From assembly GCA_964440495.1 (NCBI GenBank), contig CAYTSD010000012.1, forward strand, positions 1-36,056: a stretch of 36,056 bases of DNA. Reading direction: 5' to 3'. Shown here in pieces: positions 6,951-14,107 of the stretch. The notes beneath the pieces were generated by a model that saw nothing but the letters and a program-made list of their open reading frames with translations, did no database searches and was not told the origin of the DNA. Origin of the DNA: Benthortus sp964440495. Its GTDB lineage: Archaea > Thermoproteota > Nitrososphaeria_A > Caldarchaeales > Wolframiiraptoraceae. How positions within the stretch are numbered: position 1 is the first letter of the stretch; each line of letters opens with the position of its first letter. Position numbers and translations under genes: made by a program.

Positions 6951-7246
6951 TGAAGAACATCGTTCAAGCATAGGATTCCGCCTCTTGAGCAAGATCTGTT
7001 GAGTTAAATCTTATTTTACTTGGTTTTTCTAGATTGTTTGGGCTGTGATGAGGGACTCAGATCGGACTCTGTGAAGGTCTCTGGGGTATCTGAGCCCGAT
7101 CCTTTTATGGGAGGGTTTGGTCATCGGTGGCTTAGGATGCGTATTGGTGGATGTATTTGTCCTCCTCAAGCATCATTAAAAATTTCCATGGTTTGAGGCC
7201 TTCTTACTTAAGATTCCGTGGATTTTTCCGTCTATTTTTTAAGATG
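6951..7246. other. Intergenic region between island and glt operon
   Basis: No convincing coding frame is present apart from the 20-codon CxxC remnant at 6914-6973. Base composition changes here from the AT-rich island to the more balanced chromosome. The only structured element seen is the hairpin or box C/D-like segment at 7040-7097. The stretch 7130-7246 shows nothing recognisable before the glt promoter. Confidence 0.5.
7040..7097 (+). ncRNA. Candidate C/D-box small RNA or leader hairpin
   Basis: A 58-base segment can be read in two ways. As a C/D guide RNA it has a terminal stem GGGC (7040-7043)/GCCC (7094-7097), box C GTGATGA (7045-7051) and box D CTGA (7090-7093), with a degenerate internal C'-like TGTGAAG (7070-7076). 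As a plain hairpin, GGG-A-CTCAGAT (7052-7062) pairs with ATCTGAG-CCC (7088-7097) around a 25-base loop. The size suits archaeal guide RNAs, but the D' box is poor and the two folds compete. It lies about 150 bases upstream of the glt promoter. Confidence 0.35.
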
Positions 7247-7256
7247 TTTAAAAAAG
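7247..7256 (+). promoter_or_regulatory. TATA-box promoter of glutamate synthase operon
   Basis: TTTAAAAAAG is centred about 41 bases before ATG 7293, so transcription would begin near 7279. This places the GTG at 7218 upstream of the transcript and favours 7293 as the true start of the first glt gene. Confidence 0.4.
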
Positions 7257-7292
7257 TTTATTAGGGAGTATTCTAGGCTAGCCCCTAAACGG

Positions 7293-8420
7293 ATGAGAGC
7301 TGGGGGTGGAGGCCTGAGGTTTCCTCAGAGGGTTCCCGAGGGATGCGCCGTGGTCGGCGCCGCAAGCCTTGAGGGTAGACGCTTCTCTGGAGAGACCCTT
7401 AGAAGGATGCTTGAAGCGATGAAGCCGCGTTACAATGGTCTCGGAGGAGGCTTCGCAGGCTACGGAATATACCCCGAACACAGAGACCAATACGCGTTCC
7501 ATCTAATGTACATGGATAGAGATGCTAAGCGGGCGGCTGAGGAGCTTCTGACACGTAGCCTCCACATAGTTGACGAGGAACCCATACCAACTAGAAGCGT
7601 CGACGGGATAGGGAACCCTCCAATCCTTAGAAGATACTTTGCGAATGTTCCGAGAGATTTCTCAGGAGACCCAGGCGACTATATGCTCTCCCTAGTCATG
7701 AAGATAAACTCCGAGATTCCCGGAGCCTACGTTATGTCAAGTGGGAAGAACATGGGGGTCTTCAAGGCGGTCGGCTACCCATCAGATATAGCTGAATTCT
7801 ATAGAATCGACGAGTATGAAGGCTATCTATGGATAGGTCATGGAAGATACCCGACGAACACTCCTGGATGGTGGGGTGGAGCGCATCCATTCAACATCCT
7901 CAACACCTCTGTGGTTCACAACGGCGAGATAAGCAGCTACGGAACGAATAAACGCTACCTAGAGATGTGGGGATACAAGTGCACACTTCTAACCGACAGC
8001 GAGGTCGTCGCCTACTCCCTAGACCTCCTAGTCAGGAGACACAAGCTTCCAATAGAGTTGGCATGTATGGCTCTAAGCCAGCCTATGTGGAGTGAGATAA
8101 GAGAAGAAAAGCTCGCGAAAGCTGTAAGAATAATCTATTCAGACCTTATGCTCGACGGCCCATTCAGCATAATCGTCGGCTTAGAGTATCAGGGTACACC
8201 CCTCATGCTCGCCTTAACCGACCGGATTAAGCTGAGGCCTCTCGTAGCCGCTAAATGTGGGTCGATGGCCTACATAGCAAGCGAGGAATGCGCCATAAAA
8301 CGCATCTGCAAAAACCCTGACAGGGTTTGGTCACTCAAGGCTGGGAAACCAGAGATATTCCTCATCAGCCTTCCACAAGAGGATAAAATAGGCTTAGCGG
8401 AGAAGGGGGTGAAAGCATAG
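7293..8420 (+). CDS. Glutamate synthase, class II glutamine amidotransferase subunit
   Basis: This Ntn-type amidotransferase (375 residues from ATG 7293; a GTG at 7218 would add 25) releases ammonia from glutamine for glutamate synthesis. The nucleophile is Cys18 in PEGCAVVGAASLEG; GGGFAGYGIYPE, GHGRYPTNTPGWWGGAHPFN and VVHNGEISSYGTNKRYLE are the substrate-binding and oxyanion parts of the family. Because the Cys is not residue 2, a short propeptide must be cut off, as is known for bacterial GltB. The next gene starts two bases after this stop. In archaea the bacterial GltB chain is split into three genes, as here. Catalytic role is certain; the exact start is not. Confidence 0.9.
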   Translation: MRAGGGGLRFPQRVPEGCAVVGAASLEGRRFSGETLRRMLEAMKPRYNGLGGGFAGYGIYPEHRDQYAFHLMYMDRDAKRAAEELLTRSLHIVDEEPIPTRSVDGIGNPPILRRYFANVPRDFSGDPGDYMLSLVMKINSEIPGAYVMSSGKNMGVFKAVGYPSDIAEFYRIDEYEGYLWIGHGRYPTNTPGWWGGAHPFNILNTSVVHNGEISSYGTNKRYLEMWGYKCTLLTDSEVVAYSLDLLVRRHKLPIELACMALSQPMWSEIREEKLAKAVRIIYSDLMLDGPFSIIVGLEYQGTPLMLALTDRIKLRPLVAAKCGSMAYIASEECAIKRICKNPDRVWSLKAGKPEIFLISLPQEDKIGLAEKGVKA

Positions 8421-8421
8421 A

Positions 8422-9936
8422 ATGGCTGAGAACTTCATCCCCCCAGAGTTCAAGGTAATCGTAGACAAAAACAAATGCATACACTGCAGGAGATGCGTCA
8501 TCGAATGCAGCTTCGGAGCATTAAAATATGTTGATGGAATAGGGATAGTGTCCGATGACAGTAAGTGTTCAGCCTGCCAGAGATGCATCGCCTTCTGCCC
8601 AACAAACGCAATAACAGTTGTAAAAAATGATATCGCGTTTTCGTCTCACGCGACTTGGACTGAACGTATTAGGAGAGATATTTGGAGGCAGGCTGCCAGC
8701 GGGGCTGCTCTCCTAACAAGCACCGGAACAGACTTAGAGCATCCTTCAATACTTGACCATATACTTATTGATGCTTGTCAGGTGACCAATCCGCCTATAG
8801 ACCCTCTGAGGGAGCCGATAGAGCTTGTAACCTACCTCGGCAGGAAGCCTAGACAACTGGAGCTTGCATACCTTAATGGGGGAGGATATGATTTAGCTGT
8901 GGAGCTTCCGCCAAGCATTAGGCTTGAGACACCGATAATATTCGCCTCGATGTCATATGGCTCAATCAGCCTCGAGGCCCACAAGGCTCTAGCAATAGCC
9001 GCAAAAGAGTGTGGAATACTTATGGGGTCAGGTGAAGGAGGTATCTACCCCGACCTATACCCCTACGGAGACCACATAATGGTGCAGGTTGCCTCAGGGA
9101 GGTTCGGGGTCCACAAAGATTACCTAGACATGGCCGCAGCCATCGAGATAAAGATTGGTCAGGGAGCGAAGCCTGGGATAGGCGGACACCTCCCAGGAGA
9201 GAAAGTCACATCAGACATCTCCAAAACAAGAATGATTCCAATAGGATCTGACGCGTTGTCACCAGCACCACACCACGACATCTACTCGATAGAAGATCTC
9301 TCACAGCTTGTTTACGCTTTGAAGGAGGCGACAGACTACTCTAAACCCGTTCTAGTGAAGATTGCGGCGGTTCACAATATTGCGGCAATCGCCAGCGGGA
9401 TAGCGAGGTCGGGGGCTGATGGGATAGTTATCGACGGCTTCCGGGGAGGGACGGGAGCCGCACCCCAAGTAATAAGAGACCATCTGGGAATACCTATTGA
9501 GCTGGCGATACCGGCCGTGGATGACAGGCTCAGAGAGGAAGGTCTCAGAAACGATGTAACAATAATTGCTTCAGGGGGTGTTCGGAGCGCAGCGGATGTC
9601 GCTAAGCTCATAGCATTAGGTGCGGACGTCGTTGCGATAGGGACGGCGGCTCTAATAGCGATGGGATGCAGGGTGTGTAAGAAATGCTATACAGGGAAGT
9701 GTCCATGGGGGATAGCTACCCAGAACCCTGTGCTTAGAAGAAGGCTTAAAGTCGACGTAGCCGCAAGAAGCCTCATCAACATGATAAGTGCATGGAGCAT
9801 GGAGCTTAAGGAAATCCTAGGCGCCCTAGGAATGAGCAGCATAACAAGCCTGAGAGGAAACAGGGAGCGTCTCAGAGGAGTAGGCCTAGACCCGCTAACA
9901 CTCGAAGTCCTAGGAATAAAACCCGCAGGAAGGTGA
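8422..9936 (+). CDS. gltB: Glutamate synthase, ferredoxin-FMN synthase subunit
   Basis: A 504-residue archaeal glutamate synthase core. Residues 10-70 hold two [4Fe-4S] ferredoxin motifs (C19, C22, C25, C29; C49, C52, C55, C59). The FMN-binding alpha/beta barrel spans about 150-450, with SMSYGSISLEAHKALAIAA, GSGEGG, KIGQGAKPGIGGHLPGEKV and DGFRGGTGAAP. A cysteine cluster GCRVCKKCYTGKCPWG (C416-C427) matches the [3Fe-4S] site of glutamate synthases. It converts 2-oxoglutarate plus ammonia to glutamate with electrons entering through its own ferredoxin domain. No GltD-type NAD(P)H subunit is encoded nearby, so reduced ferredoxin is a plausible donor (inference). Confidence 0.93.
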   Translation: MAENFIPPEFKVIVDKNKCIHCRRCVIECSFGALKYVDGIGIVSDDSKCSACQRCIAFCPTNAITVVKNDIAFSSHATWTERIRRDIWRQAASGAALLTSTGTDLEHPSILDHILIDACQVTNPPIDPLREPIELVTYLGRKPRQLELAYLNGGGYDLAVELPPSIRLETPIIFASMSYGSISLEAHKALAIAAKECGILMGSGEGGIYPDLYPYGDHIMVQVASGRFGVHKDYLDMAAAIEIKIGQGAKPGIGGHLPGEKVTSDISKTRMIPIGSDALSPAPHHDIYSIEDLSQLVYALKEATDYSKPVLVKIAAVHNIAAIASGIARSGADGIVIDGFRGGTGAAPQVIRDHLGIPIELAIPAVDDRLREEGLRNDVTIIASGGVRSAADVAKLIALGADVVAIGTAALIAMGCRVCKKCYTGKCPWGIATQNPVLRRRLKVDVAARSLINMISAWSMELKEILGALGMSSITSLRGNRERLRGVGLDPLTLEVLGIKPAGR

Positions 9937-9940
9937 TGAA

Positions 9941-10690
9941 ATGAATAGGATAAGAATAGACGCAGACAACCTAGACTTCAAAACATTAAACAAGAAGATA
10001 AGAAACGCTGTGAAGAATGGGGCTGAAGAGATAGAGCTGCTTAACGTGTATGGTCAAAGATACATTGGATGCGGACTCAAGGCAAATGTGAAGATAATGA
10101 TTCACGGAGTTCCAGGAGGAGATCTAGGGGCATTCATGGATGGACCGGAGATAATTGTTTATGGAGATGCCCAAGACTCTGTTGGAAACACTATGAACAA
10201 TGGGGTGATCGTTGTCCACGGCATAGCTGGAGACGTTATAGGATACTCGATGAGAGGCGGATGCATCTACATAGAGGGAGACGTCGGATACAGGGTTGGG
10301 ATACATATGAAGGAGTATGGGGAAACTCACCCTATCCTCGTCATAGGTGGAGGAGCTGAAAGCTTCCTGGGAGAATACATGGCGGGTGGAAGAATAATCT
10401 TACTTGGACTGAACAGGGAGGATGAACCCGTCGGAGAATATCTTGGAACAGGGATACATGGAGGCAAAATCTACATACGTGGAGAAGTCGGGGAGAAACA
10501 CCTCGGAAAGGGGGCGAAAATCACCGAACTGACGGAAGAAGACTGGACAGAGTTGAAAAGCATCCTGAAAGATTATGTGGCTGAAACAGGATGTAAGATT
10601 CAGCCAGAAACAGAATTCCGTAAAACAGACTTCATAAAAATAGTTCCCTCAACCCACAGACCCTACGAACACACCTACATACTAGAATAG
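9941..10690 (+). CDS. Glutamate synthase GXGXG-domain subunit
   Basis: A 249-residue right-handed beta-helix protein corresponding to the C-terminal domain of bacterial GltB. The repeating Gly pattern is plain: GVPGGDLGAFMDGPEIIVYG, DAQDSVGNTMNNGVIVVHG, IAGDVIGYSMRGGCIYIEG, DVGYRVGIHMKEYG. A final block GTGIHGGKIYIRGEVGEKHL and a short helical tail follow. In complete glutamate synthases this domain is structural and supports the ammonia channel and domain contacts. The gene starts 4 bases after the FMN subunit stop, so the three genes form one operon. A tRNA gene follows on the other strand. Confidence 0.92.
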   Translation: MNRIRIDADNLDFKTLNKKIRNAVKNGAEEIELLNVYGQRYIGCGLKANVKIMIHGVPGGDLGAFMDGPEIIVYGDAQDSVGNTMNNGVIVVHGIAGDVIGYSMRGGCIYIEGDVGYRVGIHMKEYGETHPILVIGGGAESFLGEYMAGGRIILLGLNREDEPVGEYLGTGIHGGKIYIRGEVGEKHLGKGAKITELTEEDWTELKSILKDYVAETGCKIQPETEFRKTDFIKIVPSTHRPYEHTYILE

Positions 10691-10703
10691 AATCGTACAT
10701 AAA

Positions 10704-10775
10704 GCCCCGGGCGGGCTTTGAACCCGCGACCTGCGGCTTACGAGGCCGCCGCTCCACCAGCTGAGCTACCGGGGC
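10704..10775 (-). tRNA. tRNA-Thr (anticodon CGT)
   Basis: The 72-base minus-strand sequence folds as a full cloverleaf: acceptor GCCCCGG/CCGGGGC, D-arm GCTC/GAGC, anticodon stem GCGGC/GCCGC with loop CTCGTAA (anticodon CGT), and T-arm GCGGG-TTCAAAG-CCCGC. No intron is present and CCA is not encoded. A TATA-like element at 10795-10804 (minus strand) sits about 25 bases upstream. Confidence 0.96.
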
Positions 10776-10830
10776 TGTTTCTTCTGATTTATGGGTTTAT
10801 TTTTGTTTTATGCTTTTATATATGGGGAAA

Positions 10831-10840
10831 AGTTTAAAGA
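10831..10840 (+). promoter_or_regulatory. TATA-box promoter of CBS-domain gene
   Basis: AGTTTAAAGA predicts a transcript starting near 10862. The leader would be about 12 bases and contain GGTGAT (10863-10868) directly before the TTG start at 10874, which supports that start. The same gap carries the tRNA-Thr promoter on the other strand. Confidence 0.4.
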
Positions 10841-10873
10841 TTTTTGGACTTAATTTAATTTTGGTGATGTTTC

Positions 10874-11293
10874 TTGCCTGTAACTCTTAAGGTTAGAGAT
10901 GTTATGGATAAGGATGTTTTCTTTATTGATGCTTCTAAACCCGTTATCGACGCAATAGATCTTATGGTTAAGAATAATGTTTGGTCGCTTGTTGTTCTTG
11001 ATAAGGGGATTCCTGTAGGTGTCTTGACTGAGAGGGATATCTTTAGGAGGTGTCTTGGGAAGAGGATTAAGCCTGAGACCATTACGGTTAAGTCGATTAT
11101 GAGCACCCCGATAATAACTATTGAGCCTGACGCCCCCGTCGGTGAGGCGATGCGTCTAATAGTTGAGAAGGAGGTTAGGAGAATCTACGTGGTCGAGGAT
11201 GGAAAAATAATCGGGAGGGTAACCCAGGCAGGCCTCTTCCAAAGCCTGCTAAACGTGATGCTCGCCCTCCAATCCATAACCTACAGATTCTAA
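10874..11293 (+). CDS. CBS-domain (Bateman module) protein
   Basis: This 139-residue protein is one Bateman module of two CBS repeats. Repeat 1 is KVRDVMDKDVFFIDASKPVI with GVLTERDIFRR. Repeat 2 is TVKSIMSTPIITIEPDAPVG with GRVTQAGLF. Such stand-alone modules bind adenine nucleotides or S-adenosylmethionine and act as sensors, usually on an unknown partner. No catalytic domain is attached. The TTG start is supported by a GGTGAT ribosome-binding site 5 bases upstream. A larger CBS protein lies 0.9 kb away on the other strand; the two are not in one operon. Confidence 0.88.
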   Translation: MPVTLKVRDVMDKDVFFIDASKPVIDAIDLMVKNNVWSLVVLDKGIPVGVLTERDIFRRCLGKRIKPETITVKSIMSTPIITIEPDAPVGEAMRLIVEKEVRRIYVVEDGKIIGRVTQAGLFQSLLNVMLALQSITYRF

Positions 11294-11343
11294 CCCCCCG
11301 GGGGAGAGAAAGCTAAATACTCAAACCAATACTCCTAGCCCGA

Positions 11344-11417
11344 GGGGCCGTGGTCTAGCATGGCTATGATTCGCGGCTTGGGCCCGCGAGGTCCTGGGTT
11401 CAAATCCCAGCGGCCCC
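11344..11417 (+). tRNA. tRNA-Pro (anticodon TGG)
   Basis: Seventy-four bases fold as a cloverleaf: acceptor GGGGCCG/CGGCCCC, anticodon stem CGCGG/CCGCG with loop CTTGGGC (anticodon TGG), and T-arm CTGGG-TTCAAAT-CCCAG. The D-arm is the loose type common in tRNA-Pro. There is no intron and CCA is not encoded. Confidence 0.95.
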
Positions 11418-11422
11418 ACACT

Positions 11423-11782
11423 TCATGACTTACGAAGCTGTTTTAGGTCTGGCTCCCGTTTTCCTATTCCAAGTATTCTTATGTATTCGCAGAAGGTTAT
11501 GATTAGGGATATGGCGAGACCTGAGCCGCATGTTATCGATATTATTACGTATAGGTTGTGGCTGACAAGTCCCAGTAGGCTGAATGCGCGGATTAGCATG
11601 TTTGCGGTGAGCATGAGCATCCCTATCAGGAATATGTTTAGGGCTTTGATGACGTTCCTTCTCTCTAGGAAGAATCTGCTTGCGAGGAGTTTACGCTTCT
11701 TTATGGAGAGTATAACTGATATGAGTGCAAGAATCAGCATGGTTCCCGTGAGGGCTACCCCGAGGATTGCTCCATAGTTCAT
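11423..11782 (-). CDS. Small integral membrane protein, second gene of a pair
   Basis: A 119-residue protein with three clear hydrophobic helices: AILGVALTGTMLILALISVI (about 4-25), NIFLIGMLMLTANMLIRAF (about 49-68) and LYVIISITCGSGLAISLIIT (about 77-97). A basic loop KKRKLLASRFFLERRN separates the first two. It overlaps the upstream membrane-protein gene by four bases (ATGA), so the two are co-translated and probably form a complex. Alternating hydrophobic helices with a polar C-terminal tail resemble small archaeal membrane sensors, but I recognise no family and assign no function. Confidence 0.65.
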   Translation of the reverse strand: MNYGAILGVALTGTMLILALISVILSIKKRKLLASRFFLERRNVIKALNIFLIGMLMLTANMLIRAFSLLGLVSHNLYVIISITCGSGLAISLIITFCEYIRILGIGKREPDLKQLRKS

Positions 11783-12087
11783 TTAATCACCTCGTGAAGC
11801 TTGTAGAGTGCGTAGAGGAAGAAGGGGAGGGATAGAACCGCCAAGTATCGTCCAATCTCCCTTATGATATAGCTTTCAGCTAGGAGGGTTACTGTGAATA
11901 CGTGAACAAGGATAACCGCTATAAACACTGAAAACATCATTACCTCAATCTTCTTTATCGAGAGGAATATCCTTCCAGCGACCACGGTGCCTCTCTTAAG
12001 CCTCCTCAATAATTTAATCGTATAAGCTACTATGAGAATGCAGAGAACTATCGAGGCAGCTGTTCTCAGAAGAATTACTGGAAGCAT
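11779..12087 (-). CDS. Small integral membrane protein, first gene of a pair
   Basis: A 102-residue protein with an N-terminal helix (VILLRTAASIVLCILIVAYT, about 4-23), a basic segment KLLRRLKRGTVVAGR, a second helix (MMFSVFIAVILVHVFTVTLL, about 50-69) and a third near the end (YLAVLSLPFFLYALYKL). Size and layout are like those of the overlapping downstream protein, which suggests a heteromer or an old duplication, although I see no direct sequence repeat. Family unknown. Confidence 0.65.
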   Translation of the reverse strand: MLPVILLRTAASIVLCILIVAYTIKLLRRLKRGTVVAGRIFLSIKKIEVMMFSVFIAVILVHVFTVTLLAESYIIREIGRYLAVLSLPFFLYALYKLHEVIK

Positions 12088-12133
12088 TCGGTGTCAGAGT
12101 CTTTTAACGAGATTTAAGGTTTCTGCCCTCATG

Positions 12134-13309
12134 CTACATTTCAGCAGCTATCCTCGTTAGAATCTCCTCCGCGTAAGGATATTTCTGGGCTGTCTCCTTC
12201 ATTATCAAGAATCTCCTCTCTATCTTGTCTAGCGCTATCCGTGCTGCTTGAGCCGGTGTCCAAGCCTCTCCCACCCCTATGAGCTGAACCTTATCCGTAT
12301 TCAACCTGGCTCTACAATGTATTAGATGAGTTTCCCCATGCTTTTCCCTATGCTCCTTGAAGTGCAGCATCAAGTATCCTACTCCCAGGCTTTCACCAAG
12401 TCTATCCAAGTATCTGTTCACAACTTCCATGACATCCTGCTTATCGGATTCCGATACTCTTTCAACCTTGAAGCTTAGTTGGACGCTTATCCGCGGTTTG
12501 GTCGGCTTAGCTAGCGCTGCAACGGGTTCGAGTATGTCTGCTCTAGTTATTATTCCGATGACTCTTGAGTCTTGAGTTACTACTAGGCATGAGACATCGT
12601 TCTCGAACATTCTCTTAATCGCCTTACTTAGAGGCTCGTCGGGAGACGCCGTGATAACGACTGGAGTCATTATCTCTTTTACTTGGTGGCTTAGAGTCCT
12701 CAGCTTCTCTCCTACAACCTCCCCTCTCGTCGCACGCTCTCTAGGTTGAATAACCTTAACGATTATGTCATGTATTGTTAGTATTCCGGAGAGTTTGCCT
12801 TCCTGGATTACTGGAAGTCTTGAGATGCCGTTCTCTCTCATGATGACCAGCGCCTGCCCTATCGTTGTTTCAGGTGTAATTGTTATGGGGTCTCTGCTCA
12901 TCACGTCTCTGACCTTGAATCTTGAGAAGAACCTGTCACCTAGAGCTTGGACTATATCCTCGATTGAGATTGTTCCAACGAGTTTTCCATCCTCCTCTAC
13001 TGGAAGGGCTTTGAGATTGTTTTCAAGCATGAGGCGTGCAGCTTCGCTTACAGGCTTATCAACCCTGATTATTGGAGACTTTAGGACAACGGACTTAGCC
13101 TTAGTTGTATCTATGTTGAATGTTGAGCGGAGAACTATTCTCTCGGTGAGGATGCCTAGCATCTTCTCACGGGAATTATCCATAACTATGACCAGGGGGA
13201 GGTCAAGCTTCCTGAAAGCCCCAACAGCCCTACTCACAGGCTCCTCCCCACCAATAATGTATATCTCCCTCCTCACAACCTCCCCGACGAGAGGAATATT
13301 CACATCCAT
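12134..13309 (-). CDS. Four-CBS protein with ribosome-hibernation-like C-terminal domain
   Basis: A 391-residue cytosolic protein. Residues 10-265 hold four CBS repeats in two Bateman modules (for example KVRDVMSRDPITITPETTIG, SRLPVIQEGKLSGILTIHDI, QVKEIMTPVVITASPDEPLS). The last 110 residues (ISVQLSFKVERVSESDKQDV to EAWTPAQAARIALDKIERRF) show the beta-alpha-beta-beta-beta-alpha pattern of HPF/RaiA proteins, which bind idle 30S subunits. This suggests a nucleotide-sensing switch for translation or ribosome storage (inference). ATG 13309 is chosen because the frame continues upstream into the tRNA-Arg gene. It is flanked by tRNA genes, fitting a translation role. Confidence 0.75.
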   Translation of the reverse strand: MDVNIPLVGEVVRREIYIIGGEEPVSRAVGAFRKLDLPLVIVMDNSREKMLGILTERIVLRSTFNIDTTKAKSVVLKSPIIRVDKPVSEAARLMLENNLKALPVEEDGKLVGTISIEDIVQALGDRFFSRFKVRDVMSRDPITITPETTIGQALVIMRENGISRLPVIQEGKLSGILTIHDIIVKVIQPRERATRGEVVGEKLRTLSHQVKEIMTPVVITASPDEPLSKAIKRMFENDVSCLVVTQDSRVIGIITRADILEPVAALAKPTKPRISVQLSFKVERVSESDKQDVMEVVNRYLDRLGESLGVGYLMLHFKEHREKHGETHLIHCRARLNTDKVQLIGVGEAWTPAQAARIALDKIERRFLIMKETAQKYPYAEEILTRIAAEM

Positions 13310-13352
13310 ACCATAGATAAAACAACATCCAAAAATATAATCCTTGAAAAAT

Positions 13353-13427
13353 GGGCCCGCCGGGACTTGAACCCGGGACCTCCGGCTCCGCAGGCCGGCG
13401 CCATAATCCATTCTAGGCCACGGGCCC
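13353..13427 (-). tRNA. tRNA-Arg (anticodon GCG)
   Basis: The 75-base minus-strand sequence folds as a cloverleaf: acceptor GGGCCCG/CGGGCCC, anticodon stem CCGGC/GCCGG with loop CTGCGGA (anticodon GCG), and T-arm CCGGG-TTCAAGT-CCCGG. There is no intron and CCA is not encoded. It reads in the same direction as the CBS gene 43 bases downstream. Confidence 0.95.
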
Positions 13428-13474
13428 TTTCCTCTCGATAAGATTTGTGTACTGGTTTTATTTATTTTAGTGTA

Positions 13475-14107
13475 ATGTTTGGAGGCGGGGTCTTCGACGT
13501 TTTTTACAGGGATTATGATGAGTGGTATAGGAGGAATTGGGAGGTTTTTGAGTCTGAGGTGAAGGCTTTAGAGTCTCTCGGGCTTCATGGAAGAGGGTTG
13601 GATGTTGGGGTTGGAACTGGGGTCTTTGCGTCGAGGCTGGGTATAGAGTTCGGCGTTGACTTGGCTTTGAACCCTCTTAAGCTTTCTATGGAGAGGGGTG
13701 TCGAGGTTTTAGCGGCTGATGGAGCGCATCTACCCTTCCGGGAACGATGCTTCGACTATGTGGTGATAACGATTAGCGTATGCTTCTTCGAGAAACCTGT
13801 AGATGTATTCGGTGAGGTTGCCCGCGTTCTAAAAACTGGTGGAAGTCTGGCGGTGTGTATTGTTCCGAGAGATTCTCCATGGGGGAGATACTATGAGGAA
13901 CTGGGGAAACGTGGCCATAGATTCTATAGATACGCCAGGTTCTATACTCTGAATGAGTTGAGGGAGATGATTGAGTCAGCGGGCTTTGAGGTGGAGAGGG
14001 TTAAAGCAACCCTCAGCTACTCTCCCTCAGATGAGAAAAGAGTTGAGGAGCCGACTGAAACCGTTGAGGGAAGGTCTTTCATCTGCGTGAAAGCTGTTCT
14101 TAGATGA
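13475..14107 (+). CDS. Class I SAM-dependent methyltransferase
   Basis: A 210-residue Rossmann-fold methyltransferase. The SAM-binding motif I is GRGLDVGVGTGVFASRLG (residues about 40-57), motif II ends FGVDLALNP, and the motif around LAADGAHLPFRERCFDYVV provides the adenine-binding and post-II residues. The C-terminal part (LRVLKTGG-like VARVLKTGGSLAVCIVPRD, then FYTLNELREMIESAGFEVER) is the usual UbiE/Methyltransf_11 layout. The substrate is not identifiable. ATG 13475 is preferred to a GTG at 13445. Its 3' end overlaps the convergent EndoQ gene by 8 bases. Confidence 0.85.
   Translation: MFGGGVFDVFYRDYDEWYRRNWEVFESEVKALESLGLHGRGLDVGVGTGVFASRLGIEFGVDLALNPLKLSMERGVEVLAADGAHLPFRERCFDYVVITISVCFFEKPVDVFGEVARVLKTGGSLAVCIVPRDSPWGRYYEELGKRGHRFYRYARFYTLNELREMIESAGFEVERVKATLSYSPSDEKRVEEPTETVEGRSFICVKAVLR

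Noticed and set aside
7218..7292. Longer start (GTG) of the glutamate synthase amidotransferase
   Set aside because: The stretch contains the likely TATA box (7247-7256), so it is probably upstream of the transcript; not fully excluded.
13310..13411. N-terminal extension of the four-CBS protein
   Set aside because: It would translate through the tRNA-Arg gene; ATG 13309 gives the usual start just before the first CBS repeat.
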